From Halomarinibacterium sp041392205 (GTDB taxonomy: Bacteria; Bacteroidota; Bacteroidia; Flavobacteriales; Flavobacteriaceae), in contig JAWKMO010000007.1 of the NCBI GenBank assembly GCA_041392205.1, positions 92,226 to 156,225 of the forward strand: DNA of 64,000 nt. Direction: 5' to 3'. The notes beneath the pieces were generated by a model. It was not told where the DNA came from and searched no databases. It was given only the letters and a program-made list of their open reading frames with translations. Position 1 is the stretch's first letter. Every line of letters starts with the position of its first letter. A program made the translations under genes and the position numbers. Shown piece after piece: positions 18,349 to 27,391 of this stretch.

Positions 18349-20583
18349 TTAATCTCTCTTTTTATCACGATCACGATTGCGATTATCGCGACCTCGGTTG
18401 TCACGGTTTCCGCCTTTGTCATCACGTGGAGGGCGTTCTTTATACCCTTCCGGTTTTGGTAATAAGGCTTTACGAGAAACTTTATCTTTTTTGGTTCTTG
18501 GGTCTATACCTAAGTATTTTACTTCAAAAACGTCGCCCATATTTACCACATCGGTTACGTTTTCGGTACGTTCCCAAGCCAATTCGCTTACATGTAACAA
18601 TACTTCGTTTCCAGCGGCTTCAGTATATTCTACTACGGCGCCAAAATCAAGCATTTTTATCACTTTTACTTCGTAAGTATTTCCTACTTCTGGCTTAAAT
18701 GTTAAGGAGTCTATTTTTTTCAGTACCGCATCAATTCCCTCTTGGTTGGTACCCAGAATTTCCACAATCCCTTCTTCGGTGATAGGGTCTTCATTAATTA
18801 CAATGGTGGTTTTGGTCGCTTTTTGTAATTCTTGTATTACTTTTCCACCGGGTCCAATTAAAGCTCCTATATAGGCATTAGGAATTTTTACGGTAACCAT
18901 TTTGGGCGCATGGGGTTTCACATCGGCATTAGGTGCCGCAATGGTTTCCACTAATTTTTCCAAAATATGTAAACGTCCGTCGCGGGCTTGTTTTAGTGCT
19001 TTTACCAAAATCTCGTAGGAAAGTCCTTTTACCTTAATATCCATTTGGCAAGCGGTAATCCCATCGGCGGTTCCAGTGACTTTAAAGTCCATATCGCCTA
19101 AGTGGTCTTCATCCCCTAGGATGTCACTTAATACGGCATATTTACCATTGTCACCAGAGATTAATCCCATCGCAATTCCAGAAACGGGTTTTTTCATTTG
19201 TACCCCAGCATCCATCAAGGCCATAGTACCACTACAAACGGTTGCCATAGAGGAGGAACCGTTACTTTCCAATACTTCTGAAACCACACGAACGGTATAA
19301 GGGCAATCGGCAGGAATCATTCCTTTTAAGGCTCTTTGCGCTAAGTTTCCGTGGCCTACTTCTCTACGAGAGGTTCCACGAATTGCACGTGCCTCACCCG
19401 TTGAGAAAGGAGGGAAATTGTAATGAAGGTAGAAGGTTTCTTCTCCTTCAAAAGAGGGCATATCTATTTGGTTGGCTTCTCTCGAAGTTCCCAAAGTAAC
19501 TGTTGCCAAAGCTTGTGTTTCTCCACGGGTAAAAATCGCTGAACCGTGTGTGGAGGGTAAATAATCAACCTCACACCAAATAGGGCGGATGTCGGTAGTT
19601 TTTCTACCGTCCAAACGAAGACCTTCGTTTAAAGTAAGGTCACGAATAGCTTCTTTTTCGGCTTTAGCTACATATTTATGAATCAGTTTTCCAAGAGCCT
19701 CTTGGTCTTCTTCTGAAAACGCGTTAAACACTTCTTCTTTTATGTTGCTAAATGCTTGTCCTCTTTCATGTTTGGAAGAACCTCCTTTAGCAATAGCATA
19801 GGTTTTATCATACACTAAATCGTGTATTTTTTTCTTTAGGTCTTCATCTTCCACCTCAGGCTCATATTCGCGGGTTTCTTTTTTACCCACAGCTTCTGCA
19901 AAGCGTACTTGGGCTTTACACTGCACTTTTATAGCTTCGTGTGCAAATTTGATAGCCTCGGTCATTTCTTCTTCTGAAATCTCTTTCATTTCACCTTCTA
20001 CCATCATTACCGAATCTTCGGAGGCTCCAATCACCATATCAATATCGCTTTCTTCTAGTTGTGCTAAAGAAGGATTGATGATGAATTCTCCGTTAATACG
20101 TCCTACTCGAACTTCAGAAATAGGACACTCAAAAGGGATATCGGATAATTGAATCGCTGCCGAAGCGGCCAACCCTGCTAGTGCATCGGGCATAACCTCT
20201 TCATCGTGCGACATTAACTGAATCATTACTTGCGTTTCGGCATGGTAATCTTTTGGGAAAAGCGGACGTAAAACGCGATCTACTAGACGCATGGTTAATA
20301 CTTCGCCGTCGCTTGGACGGGCTTCTCTTTTAAAGAAACCGCCTGGGTAACGCCCTGCTGCTGCAAATTTTTCACGGTAATCTACAGTTAAGGGTAAAAA
20401 ATCGACATCGCTTTGGTGGTAGTTGGACACTACGGTACACAATAGCATACATTTACCCGATTGTACCACAACAGACCCGTGGGCTTGTTTGGCTAGTTTT
20501 CCGGTTTCGAGCGTAATTTGCCGCCCGTCACCAAGGTCAATGACCTCTCTAAATACGTTAGGTATCATTTTTTTGTTTTTCAT
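18349..20583 (-). CDS. pnp: polyribonucleotide nucleotidyltransferase (PNPase)
   Basis: 744 residues from ATG 20583, or 739 from ATG 20568 (MIPNVFREVIDLGDG), which matches relatives better. It degrades RNA from the 3' end with phosphate and is a trimeric cytoplasmic enzyme. Two RNase PH domains are visible (GGFFKREARPSDGEVLTMRL near 80-100; DGRKTTDIRPIWCEVDYLP and MPSFEGEETFYLHYNFPPFS near 325-395), then a KH domain (IPNAYIGALIGPGGKVIQEL near 560) and an S1 domain (GNTYEVKVIKMLDFGAVVEY). The tail is rich in Arg, Asp and Asn. rpsO lies upstream as in many bacteria, with a structured leader between. Confidence 0.97.
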   Translation of the reverse strand: MKNKKMIPNVFREVIDLGDGRQITLETGKLAKQAHGSVVVQSGKCMLLCTVVSNYHQSDVDFLPLTVDYREKFAAAGRYPGGFFKREARPSDGEVLTMRLVDRVLRPLFPKDYHAETQVMIQLMSHDEEVMPDALAGLAASAAIQLSDIPFECPISEVRVGRINGEFIINPSLAQLEESDIDMVIGASEDSVMMVEGEMKEISEEEMTEAIKFAHEAIKVQCKAQVRFAEAVGKKETREYEPEVEDEDLKKKIHDLVYDKTYAIAKGGSSKHERGQAFSNIKEEVFNAFSEEDQEALGKLIHKYVAKAEKEAIRDLTLNEGLRLDGRKTTDIRPIWCEVDYLPSTHGSAIFTRGETQALATVTLGTSREANQIDMPSFEGEETFYLHYNFPPFSTGEARAIRGTSRREVGHGNLAQRALKGMIPADCPYTVRVVSEVLESNGSSSMATVCSGTMALMDAGVQMKKPVSGIAMGLISGDNGKYAVLSDILGDEDHLGDMDFKVTGTADGITACQMDIKVKGLSYEILVKALKQARDGRLHILEKLVETIAAPNADVKPHAPKMVTVKIPNAYIGALIGPGGKVIQELQKATKTTIVINEDPITEEGIVEILGTNQEGIDAVLKKIDSLTFKPEVGNTYEVKVIKMLDFGAVVEYTEAAGNEVLLHVSELAWERTENVTDVVNMGDVFEVKYLGIDPRTKKDKVSRKALLPKPEGYKERPPRDDKGGNRDNRGRDNRNRDRDKKRD

Positions 20584-20585
20584 TT

Positions 20586-20665
20586 GGTGCCAAAGGCACC
20601 GTTAATAATTTGGTCAAGGTTTGATTTTCAAACCTAGTGTTGTTGTGTTGTTGTGGTTTGACCAA
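20586..20665 (-). promoter_or_regulatory. structured pnp leader (nested hairpins)
   Basis: The RNA before pnp can form an outer 8-bp stem (20658-20665 with 20610-20617), an inner perfect 8-bp hairpin AGGTTTGA / TCAAACCT (20617-20635) and a 6-bp hairpin GGTGCC / GGCACC (20586-20600) two bases before the ATG. The segment at 20655-20661 can also pair with 20628-20634, so two folds compete. Autogenous control of pnp through a leader hairpin is known in E. coli; a similar role here is inference. Confidence 0.5.
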
Positions 20666-20704
20666 TGAAAAACTAAAGGGTAGCTTTTTCTAAATATAAT
20701 AAAA

Positions 20705-20733
20705 ATAAAAGGGAGCATAACGCCCCCTTTTTT
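20705..20733 (-). terminator. rpsO terminator
   Basis: A GC-rich hairpin (AAGGGGGC against GCTCCCTT on the minus strand) with flanking A- and T-runs, directly at the rpsO stop. Confidence 0.65.
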
Positions 20734-20734
20734 A

Positions 20735-21004
20735 TTACTTACGTAATCCTAATTCTTTCACAATAGCACGGTATCTTAAAATGTCTTTCTTCATTAAATA
20801 ATCTAACAAAGCACGACGTTTACCTACCAATTTCACCAAAGAACGTTCTGTGTTATAGTCCTTATGATTTCTTTTAAGGTGTTCGGTTAGGTGATCGATA
20901 CGGTGTGTAAAAAGGGCAATTTGACCTTCGGCAGAACCTGTGTCATTGGCACCTTTACCGTGTTTTTTGAAAATTTCTTGTTTTTTTTCTTGCGTTAAAT
21001 ACAT
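20735..21004 (-). CDS. rpsO: 30S ribosomal protein S15
   Basis: 89 residues from ATG 21004, exactly the family length; the open frame continues 25 codons upstream but that part is leader. It binds 16S rRNA early in small-subunit assembly. Motifs: MYLTQEKKQEIFKKHG, DTGSAEGQIALFTHRI, LTEHLKRNHKDYNTERSL and VGKRRALLDYL. The unlinked 5' leader is about 50 bases, with a -7 box at 21062. pnp follows on the same strand after a hairpin. Confidence 0.97.
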   Translation of the reverse strand: MYLTQEKKQEIFKKHGKGANDTGSAEGQIALFTHRIDHLTEHLKRNHKDYNTERSLVKLVGKRRALLDYLMKKDILRYRAIVKELGLRK

Positions 21005-21061
21005 TCCAATATTATTTAAATGATTTTTATGTATGTTGATAACCCGTTGATTATCGAGCGG

Positions 21062-21069
21062 CAAAAGTA
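21062..21069 (-). promoter_or_regulatory. rpsO promoter -7 box
   Basis: TACTTTTG on the minus strand, 57 bases before the S15 start. It falls inside the longer open frame, which supports the short S15 start. Confidence 0.5.
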
Positions 21070-21183
21070 CAAAAAGCAAACTAAAAAAGAAGTAATATTG
21101 TGTAAATTATTTATTTATAAAATACTGAATTAAACCCTTAAACGTTTAGTTAGTCATAAAACCATAAACTTAAAGCCTAAATT

Positions 21184-22017
21184 ATGAACACCTTTGTAAA
21201 GAAAATTGCCCTACTTTTTTTTGCTTCTTCAATACTATTTTTTACTGCCTGTAAAAAAGATGACGATGGTAATGAACCTGAAACAATCAATTTTTCAGCA
21301 GAAAATACCACACGAGTTGCCCAAATGGATGATATTGTAGAAGCCTCCGCAAATATTGCAGAAAGTGGGTATGTAAAAATTGAAGAACCGGCACAATTAG
21401 CTACTTCATTTTTTACTGCGGCGTGTCCAACCTTCGAAATAAGTGGTGGTGGGAATGGTTCTGGAACTATTGTTATTGACTTTGGAACAAGTTGTCAATT
21501 ATTAAATGGAGCTCTTGTTTCTGGAAAAATTAATTTGTCATACTCTGCACTTACTGCTGGTATCCGAAATATTGATTATGTATATGAAGATTTTACCTAC
21601 AACGGATATGGAGTATCAGGAGGTGGAACCATTACCAGAGACATTAGTACCAATGTCCCTAAATCAATTATAGATGAAAATATTGCTGTAACATTTACTG
21701 GTACCACAGTTACTGGAACTCGCACGGGTATTCGTATTGTAGAATGGGTAGAAGGTTTTGGAAGTGGCACCTGGACCGATAATGTTTTTGAAATTGAAGG
21801 AAACTGGCAAACCAATTTAAGTAATGGCTTTTCTAGAACCGGAGAGGTTACTCAAACTTTAATAAGAGAAGCAAGTTGCAGATATTTAGTAAGTGGTAAA
21901 ATATCCGTTACTCAAGAAGGACTAACAGGTATTTTAGATTTTGGAAATGGAGTTTGTGATCCGTTTGCTACCATAACCTTTAATGGGCAAGAGTTTCCTA
22001 TTATTCTAGGAAATTAA
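21184..22017 (+). CDS. hypothetical lipoprotein
   Basis: 277 residues with a lipoprotein signal peptide ending in ILFFTAC (lipid-bearing Cys23) followed by KKDDDGNEPE, an acidic stretch that in Flavobacteriia can act as a surface-export signal for lipoproteins. The body is rich in Gly, Thr and Ser with beta character (CPTFEISGGGNGSGTIVIDF, GISGGGTITRD-like segments) and four more cysteines. No family recognised with confidence. It stands alone between the divergent rpsO and the convergent accD, with a shared terminator downstream. Confidence 0.7.
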   Translation: MNTFVKKIALLFFASSILFFTACKKDDDGNEPETINFSAENTTRVAQMDDIVEASANIAESGYVKIEEPAQLATSFFTAACPTFEISGGGNGSGTIVIDFGTSCQLLNGALVSGKINLSYSALTAGIRNIDYVYEDFTYNGYGVSGGGTITRDISTNVPKSIIDENIAVTFTGTTVTGTRTGIRIVEWVEGFGSGTWTDNVFEIEGNWQTNLSNGFSRTGEVTQTLIREASCRYLVSGKISVTQEGLTGILDFGNGVCDPFATITFNGQEFPIILGN

Positions 22018-22040
22018 TAGAAAATATATATATTAAAAAA

Positions 22041-22068
22041 AAAAGCGGCTCAACGAGCCGCTTTTTTT
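22041..22068. terminator. bidirectional terminator
   Basis: A perfect 11-bp stem AAAAGCGGCTC / GAGCCGCTTTT with loop AAC between the convergent lipoprotein gene and accD. It touches the accD stop. Confidence 0.9.
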
Positions 22069-22936
22069 AAGCTAATTTTTTTTCCCGTAATGGCTGATTT
22101 TGAATTAAATCAATATACAGATTTATTTTTCGTTTTAAATCTTTTCGATGGCTTATAAAATCTAAAAAACCGTGTTCTAGTAAAAACTCGGCAGTTTGAA
22201 AACCTTCGGGTAATTCTTTTCCGGTGGTGTCTCTTACCACACGAGGTCCCGCAAAGCCAATTAAGGCCCCTGGTTCACTAATATTAATATCTCCTAACAT
22301 GGCAAAGGAAGCAGTGGTTCCCCCTGTTGTAGGGTCGGTACAAAGAGAAATGTAAGGAATTTTTGCTTTTGAAAGTTGAGCCAATTTAGCACTTGTTTTG
22401 GCTAATTGCATAAGTGATAAAGCGGCTTCCATCATGCGGGCTCCTCCACTTTTGGAGATTATCATAAATGGAATTTTCTTTTTAAGGGCATAATCTGCTG
22501 CACGTGCAATTTTTTCACCTACCACACTACCCATAGAACCTCCAATAAAGCTAAAATCCATACAAGCAATGACTAAATCCTTTCCCATAGATTTTCCTAC
22601 AGCGGTTCTTACGGCATCCTTAAGCCCGGTTTTATCTTGCGCTTCTTTTAAGCGATCGGGATATTTTTTTGTGTCTACAAACTTTAAAGAATCTTTGGAA
22701 TCTAAATTTTTATCCAGTTCCTTAAATTTATTATCATCAAAAAGAATTTCAAAATATTCCTTACTTCCTATGCGAACATGATAACCGTCTTCTGGACTTA
22801 CGTAGTAATTCCTTTCAAGTTCGTCTGCATCCACAATTTTACCTGTGGGAGATTTGTACCAAAGTCCTTTAGGGACATCTTTTTTTTGTTCGGTGGGAGT
22901 TTGTATCCCTTTTTTTGTTCTTTTAAACCAAGCCAT
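22067..22936 (-). CDS. accD: acetyl-CoA carboxylase carboxyltransferase subunit beta
   Basis: 289 residues. With AccA it transfers the carboxyl group from biotin to acetyl-CoA, the first committed step of fatty acid synthesis. The crotonase-fold core is clear: FIGGSMGSVVGEKIARA, MISKSGGARMMEA, SLCTDPTTGGTTASFAMLGD and GFAGPRVV. The N-terminal zinc ribbon of E. coli AccD is altered: the segment WYKSPTGKIVDADELERNYY has no cysteines where four normally bind zinc, which I believe is usual in Flavobacteriaceae. It follows fbaA by 23 bases on the same strand and is probably co-transcribed. Confidence 0.95.
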   Translation of the reverse strand: MAWFKRTKKGIQTPTEQKKDVPKGLWYKSPTGKIVDADELERNYYVSPEDGYHVRIGSKEYFEILFDDNKFKELDKNLDSKDSLKFVDTKKYPDRLKEAQDKTGLKDAVRTAVGKSMGKDLVIACMDFSFIGGSMGSVVGEKIARAADYALKKKIPFMIISKSGGARMMEAALSLMQLAKTSAKLAQLSKAKIPYISLCTDPTTGGTTASFAMLGDINISEPGALIGFAGPRVVRDTTGKELPEGFQTAEFLLEHGFLDFISHRKDLKRKINLYIDLIQNQPLREKKLA

Positions 22937-22959
22937 AAAGAGGAGTTTGTCTTGTTTCT

Positions 22960-24027
22960 TTATAAGGTATTTACGTTGTTGAGGTCTTCAAAAGCCTGAA
23001 TCAATCGTTTCTTGAAAGTTACTTCGCCTTCACGAAGCCATTTTCTAGGATCGTAGTATTTTTTATTGGGAACATCTGCACCGTCAGGGTTTCCAATTTG
23101 AGTACGAAGGTAATCGATATTGTTGACCATATAATCCCGAATGCCTTCCGTAAAGGCGAATTGCAAATCGGTGTCAATATTCATTTTAACCACACCATAT
23201 CCTATAGCTTCACGTATTTCTTCTAAGGTAGATCCACTACCACCGTGAAACACAAAATCTATTGGATTGTATCCTGTGTTGAATTTTTTTTGAACGTATT
23301 CTTGTGAGTTTTTGAGAATACCCGGAGTTAATTTTACATTTCCCGGCTTGTAGACCCCATGAACATTTCCAAAGGCTGCTGCTATAGTAAATTGATCGCT
23401 TACTTTCATTAGTTCTTCATAAGCATAAGCTACTTCACTGGGTTGGGTGTATAATTTTGAACTATCTACGTCGCTGTTATCTACGCCATCTTCTTCACCT
23501 CCAGTGATACCCAATTCTATTTCCAGTGTCATATCCATCTTACTCATTCGCTCAAGGTAGCGTTTACAAATTTCAATATTTTCTTCGATGGGTTCTTCTG
23601 AAAGGTCCAACATGTGTGAGCTATACAAAGAAGAACCGGTTCTTTTAAAGTAATTCTCACTGGCCGAGAGTAATCCATCAACCCATGGAAGCAAATTTTT
23701 GGCACAGTGGTCTGTATGTAGAATTACGGTTGCCCCATAGACTTTTGCCAATTCGTGTATGTGGTAAGCTCCCGCGATACCTCCGGCAATTGTTGCTCTT
23801 TGATTTTCGTTAGAAAGTCCTTTCCCCGAATTAAATTGTGCCCCTCCATTGGAAAACTGAATCATTACTGGAGCGTTCAATTCTTTAGCGGTTTCTAAAA
23901 CGGTATTGATGGTATTAGACCCTACCACATTTACAGCGGGAAGGGCAAATTTTTTCTCTTTTGCGAGTTTAAATATTTTTTGAACTTCTTTTCCAGTTAC
24001 AACTCCTGTGGGAATGTGATGACTCAT
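22960..24027 (-). CDS. fbaA: class II fructose-bisphosphate aldolase
   Basis: 355 residues, the normal size for the FbaA type. It cleaves or forms fructose 1,6-bisphosphate in glycolysis and gluconeogenesis, using zinc. Motifs: HTDHCAKNLLPW (catalytic Asp and zinc His), LEIELGITGGEEDGVDN, FGNVHGVYKPGNV (zinc His) and VFHGGSGSTLEEI (zinc His and phosphate loop), then KMNIDTDLQ. It lies between tamL and accD on one strand. A -7 box at 24048 indicates its own promoter in the 43-base gap after tamL. Confidence 0.97.
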   Translation of the reverse strand: MSHHIPTGVVTGKEVQKIFKLAKEKKFALPAVNVVGSNTINTVLETAKELNAPVMIQFSNGGAQFNSGKGLSNENQRATIAGGIAGAYHIHELAKVYGATVILHTDHCAKNLLPWVDGLLSASENYFKRTGSSLYSSHMLDLSEEPIEENIEICKRYLERMSKMDMTLEIELGITGGEEDGVDNSDVDSSKLYTQPSEVAYAYEELMKVSDQFTIAAAFGNVHGVYKPGNVKLTPGILKNSQEYVQKKFNTGYNPIDFVFHGGSGSTLEEIREAIGYGVVKMNIDTDLQFAFTEGIRDYMVNNIDYLRTQIGNPDGADVPNKKYYDPRKWLREGEVTFKKRLIQAFEDLNNVNTL

Positions 24028-24047
24028 ACTTGTGTGGGTTTAGCTAA

Positions 24048-24055
24048 CAAAAATA
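24048..24055 (-). promoter_or_regulatory. fbaA promoter -7 box
   Basis: TATTTTTG on the minus strand, 20 bases before the fbaA ATG. Confidence 0.5.
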
Positions 24056-24070
24056 AAAAATTAAAATGGT

Positions 24071-26626
24071 TTAGAAGGGATAGTTTATTCCTATGTTGTA
24101 AACAGCGTTTGCAAAGTTATATTCTTTAAACCAACGTTCTCCTATAGCTCTGCCAGGATTATGTGTTTTAAATCCAACATCAAATCGGATCACAAAAAAT
24201 CCAAAATCATACCTAAGTCCAAATCCTGTGGCAAGAGCCATCTCTTTTAAATCCTTAATACCATCAAACCGAAATTCTTCAATATCAATTTCGTCAAAAA
24301 TATTCCAAATATTTCCAGCATCGGCAAAAAAAGCGCCTTTAAAGCTTCCCAATAAGGTGTATCGATATTCGGCATTAAAGGCTAGTTTAAAATTGGCCTC
24401 ATTAAAATCGAGAATGCTACCACTACTTCCAGGGCCTAAGTCGTATGCTCGCCAACCCCTGTTATCATTAGCGCCACCAGCAAAGTAACTTCGCGTAAAA
24501 GGAATGGAGTTACTATTGCCATAAGGTATTGCAATACCCCCAAAAGCTCTCACCGCAAAAAGAGAACTACCCGCCATTTGCCAGTGTTTAATATAACTTG
24601 CTTCCATTTTTGCATATTGCGAAAAAGCCACTCCCAAAACTTCTTTATTTCCGTTGGCATTGGTTTCAAGATTTGCCAAAGAAGCAATGCCCGATAAGAG
24701 ATTTCCTGCTAATTCTGCTTTCCATTGAACTCTAGAAAAGCTATTATCGTTAATATTTTCTCTACTGTCTCGAGTCCACGTAAAATTAGTAGCTACAATG
24801 AGGTTATTTTCGGTGAGCCTATTTTTTCTTTGCACAATAGAAATCATTTCATCCAGTAGTTCTTGAGTTATGTTTAACCCACTATCTACGGTAAAGAAAG
24901 TATTGATAAAGGCATCGGTTTCTTCGGGAATTTTGAGCGTTTGATCTTCGTTTTCAAAATCAAAACCCACTTCCCTTGCAATTTCATTTACTCGATCATA
25001 AGAAGATCGATATACATTAAAATAATTACTCGGATTTAAATTTCTAACATATTGAAGGTTAATTAAATCCAATCGATTTGTTCTAATGGTGCTGGGTTTC
25101 CATTGGTAACTAAAGATACCATTACTATTTTGTCTATCCAGCCCAATATTATTTTGAATGTTTATTCCAGCGCTAATAGAAGTAAAAGGAGAGTTGTATT
25201 TAGGAATAAATTTTTCGGTATTTATGGGAAATAAAATTCGAGGAAAAGTAAGTTTTACATCAAAACCCACATCCGAAGTATTAAAGAAATTACTATTTGG
25301 GTCTGCATTGTCTTTTGAAGAACCTACGCTTCCACTTCCAGAAATTTCAAGGTTTTCTGCTCCTCTAAAGACATTCCGAATTAAAAAACTACTGCTAAAT
25401 CCAATTCCAAACTGCTGAATGGTAGAGGTATAAGCATCAAAATCGATTCCTAGGGTATATTTTTTTCGTGGACTTAAAACGATGGTTGTTATAAGCCCCG
25501 TTCCTGTAGTGTCCCTAGGGTCCTCTTGATAGGTAATAGTGGGATATTTAAAATTTCTAAGCTCGCTTATTTGGTTATACGTAATGGTTCTATCAATATC
25601 TTTAAATATTTCTCCAGGGGTTATAGAAACCGCATCGGTAATTGCTTTAGGGCGGTATTTTAAAGGCTCATACCCAAATAGTTGATATCCCATATAAGAA
25701 ACAGAATCTTTCAAAGCACGATTTCTAAAGGCAGTATTATAATCGGTCACAATCCTAACTTCATTAATTTTATGCACTTTAAAAGGAACGTAGGTGGTAG
25801 TATCTCCTTCTCTTACTCTTCTATTAGGAATAATATATTCTATATGTACTTTATGGCCTATATTGTTGGTATCGGCTTCAAAGGTTACATAGTCTTGATC
25901 AAAATAATAAAGACCAGAATTTCTTAGTTGAAGGGTTATTCGGGACCGTTCATTTTCAAAATTGGCAACATTGTATTGGTCTCCAGATTTTATGAAGGCA
26001 CTATTTTTTGAAAGCTGAAAAAGGGAGTCTACTACAGGAGAACTTATCTTTTCTGAAATGGAATCTATTGTATAAGGGGTTCTTTTTTGGATGTTGTACG
26101 TTACGCTTCCTCTTTTCTCTTTAAGAGAATCTTTTAAAATGGTATAACTTCCTTCTACATTAAACCAGCCTTTATTATAAAAGTATTGGTTAATTTGTTT
26201 TAGGGATTTTTCGGCTTTTTTATTTTCAATAATAACAGGAGCGGTTCCATTTCTTTTTAGCCATTCGTTAAATTTAATTTTACTGCTATCAAGGGCTAAT
26301 ACTTGTTTTTTGGATAGCAAATTGTTGAGTCGTTTTTCGCGATTAGTTTTTCTTTTTAACCAATCTTGAAATGTGGAATCGGGTTTGGGTTCGGCAAGAT
26401 TATAAATATGTAAACTAAAAGGTATCCCCAATACTGGAATTCTAGGATTGGGTTTTTGAGAGATCAAGCTATAGACTTCTGCATCGCTACTTTTTTCACC
26501 ATTAATGACAACCACATTTTCTTCTAGTAAAAGTTCATCATCTTTTAAATGCTTTACAGCATTACACGATGCTAAAAGCATGACTATTCCTAAAAATAAT
26601 GATATTTTTGTGGGTGTTTGAGTCAA
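24071..26626 (-). CDS. tamL: TamL, BamA-superfamily outer-membrane assembly lipoprotein
   Basis: About 851 residues. It belongs to the Omp85/BamA group: N-terminal POTRA-like domains and a C-terminal 16-strand barrel (ending NIGINYPF, aromatic last residue), with late motifs SYFAGGANDNRGWRAYDLGP and GLRYDFGFFVIRFDVG. Unlike BamA it carries a lipoprotein signal (ISLFLGIVMLLASC), the mark of TamL in Bacteroidota, taken to work with a TamB-like protein in outer-membrane biogenesis. No ATG fits: TTG 26644 or TTG 26626. I chose 26626 because a -7 box at 26647-26654 would start the transcript near 26640, after the first TTG. It is divergent from and overlaps the control region of the methyltransferase gene. 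Confidence 0.9.
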   Translation of the reverse strand: MTQTPTKISLFLGIVMLLASCNAVKHLKDDELLLEENVVVINGEKSSDAEVYSLISQKPNPRIPVLGIPFSLHIYNLAEPKPDSTFQDWLKRKTNREKRLNNLLSKKQVLALDSSKIKFNEWLKRNGTAPVIIENKKAEKSLKQINQYFYNKGWFNVEGSYTILKDSLKEKRGSVTYNIQKRTPYTIDSISEKISSPVVDSLFQLSKNSAFIKSGDQYNVANFENERSRITLQLRNSGLYYFDQDYVTFEADTNNIGHKVHIEYIIPNRRVREGDTTTYVPFKVHKINEVRIVTDYNTAFRNRALKDSVSYMGYQLFGYEPLKYRPKAITDAVSITPGEIFKDIDRTITYNQISELRNFKYPTITYQEDPRDTTGTGLITTIVLSPRKKYTLGIDFDAYTSTIQQFGIGFSSSFLIRNVFRGAENLEISGSGSVGSSKDNADPNSNFFNTSDVGFDVKLTFPRILFPINTEKFIPKYNSPFTSISAGINIQNNIGLDRQNSNGIFSYQWKPSTIRTNRLDLINLQYVRNLNPSNYFNVYRSSYDRVNEIAREVGFDFENEDQTLKIPEETDAFINTFFTVDSGLNITQELLDEMISIVQRKNRLTENNLIVATNFTWTRDSRENINDNSFSRVQWKAELAGNLLSGIASLANLETNANGNKEVLGVAFSQYAKMEASYIKHWQMAGSSLFAVRAFGGIAIPYGNSNSIPFTRSYFAGGANDNRGWRAYDLGPGSSGSILDFNEANFKLAFNAEYRYTLLGSFKGAFFADAGNIWNIFDEIDIEEFRFDGIKDLKEMALATGFGLRYDFGFFVIRFDVGFKTHNPGRAIGERWFKEYNFANAVYNIGINYPF
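26603..26610 (+). promoter_or_regulatory. -7 box for rRNA methyltransferase gene
   Basis: TATTTTTG on the plus strand inside the tamL signal-peptide codons. A start near 26617 would leave a leader of about 45 bases before TTG 26663, and makes the TTG at 26618 unlikely as a start. Confidence 0.5.
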
Positions 26627-26646
26627 AGAGTGTGTATTTCTCAATT

Positions 26647-26654
26647 CAAAAATA
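26647..26654 (-). promoter_or_regulatory. tamL promoter -7 box
   Basis: TATTTTTG on the minus strand. With the box at 26603 on the other strand it forms a face-to-face pair, so the two transcripts would overlap by roughly 25 bases. Confidence 0.5.
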
Positions 26655-26662
26655 GGATAATT

Positions 26663-27391
26663 TTGATAAGCAAAAGCGAAATTAAATTAATAACGAGTCT
26701 GCAACAAAAAAAGTACCGAAATATACACGGACTTTTTATTGCGGAAGGCAAAAAAATTATATCCGACTTGGTATTTTCTGGAGTACAACTGCAGTCGCTT
26801 TTTGCGACAGAAGATGTTTCAGAAATTGCCAAAAACTATCAACCCATTTCTGAAAATGAATTAAAAAAAATAAGCGTATTAAAAAACGCCAATGGTGTCC
26901 TAGCCGTTTTTGAAATTCCAAACGAAAGCGCTTTGGAAACCAAAGGATTGCAAGTGGTATTAGATAGGGTTCGGGATCCTGGAAATTTGGGAACCGTTAT
27001 TAGGCTTTGCGACTGGTTTGGAGTTTCTCAAATTATCTGTTCAAGGGATACGGTAGATTGTTATAACCCTAAAGTTGTGCAAGCCACGATGGGCTCTATT
27101 GCAAGAGTATCGGTGCATTATAAAGACTTAAAGGCGTATTTAAGGGAATCAAAATTACCCATTTATACGGCTGTTATGAAAGGTGCAAATGTTTATTCAG
27201 AAGTATTACCAAAAAATGCCCTCTTGGTGATGGGGAATGAAGCTCAGGGAGTTTCAGAAGAAATAATGCAACTAGCAAACCATCAAATAACCATTCCTAA
27301 TTTTAGTAAGAATAGGGCTGCCGAAAGTTTAAATGTGGCTATGGCAACTGGGATTTTATTAAGTGAATTTCGAAGAACTACTGAAACGTAA
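26663..27391 (+). CDS. TrmH/SpoU-family RNA 2'-O-methyltransferase
   Basis: 242 residues from TTG 26663 (then ISKSEIKLITSLQQKKYR), the usual N-terminus of this family; no ATG is available. The N-terminal RNA-binding substrate domain (GLFIAEGKKIISDLVFSG) is followed by the knotted SPOUT domain with DRVRDPGNLGTVIRLCDWFG, VMGNEAQGVSEEI and IPNFSKNRAAESLNVAMATG, which bind S-adenosylmethionine. It methylates a ribose in rRNA or tRNA; the exact site cannot be read from sequence. It is divergent from tamL and converges on porT with a 14-base overlap at the 3' ends. Confidence 0.9.
   Translation: MISKSEIKLITSLQQKKYRNIHGLFIAEGKKIISDLVFSGVQLQSLFATEDVSEIAKNYQPISENELKKISVLKNANGVLAVFEIPNESALETKGLQVVLDRVRDPGNLGTVIRLCDWFGVSQIICSRDTVDCYNPKVVQATMGSIARVSVHYKDLKAYLRESKLPIYTAVMKGANVYSEVLPKNALLVMGNEAQGVSEEIMQLANHQITIPNFSKNRAAESLNVAMATGILLSEFRRTTET

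Noticed and set aside
26618..26662. TTG 26618 as the start of the rRNA methyltransferase
   Set aside because: It lies only eight bases after the -7 box and adds residues not typical of the family; TTG 26663 fits both.
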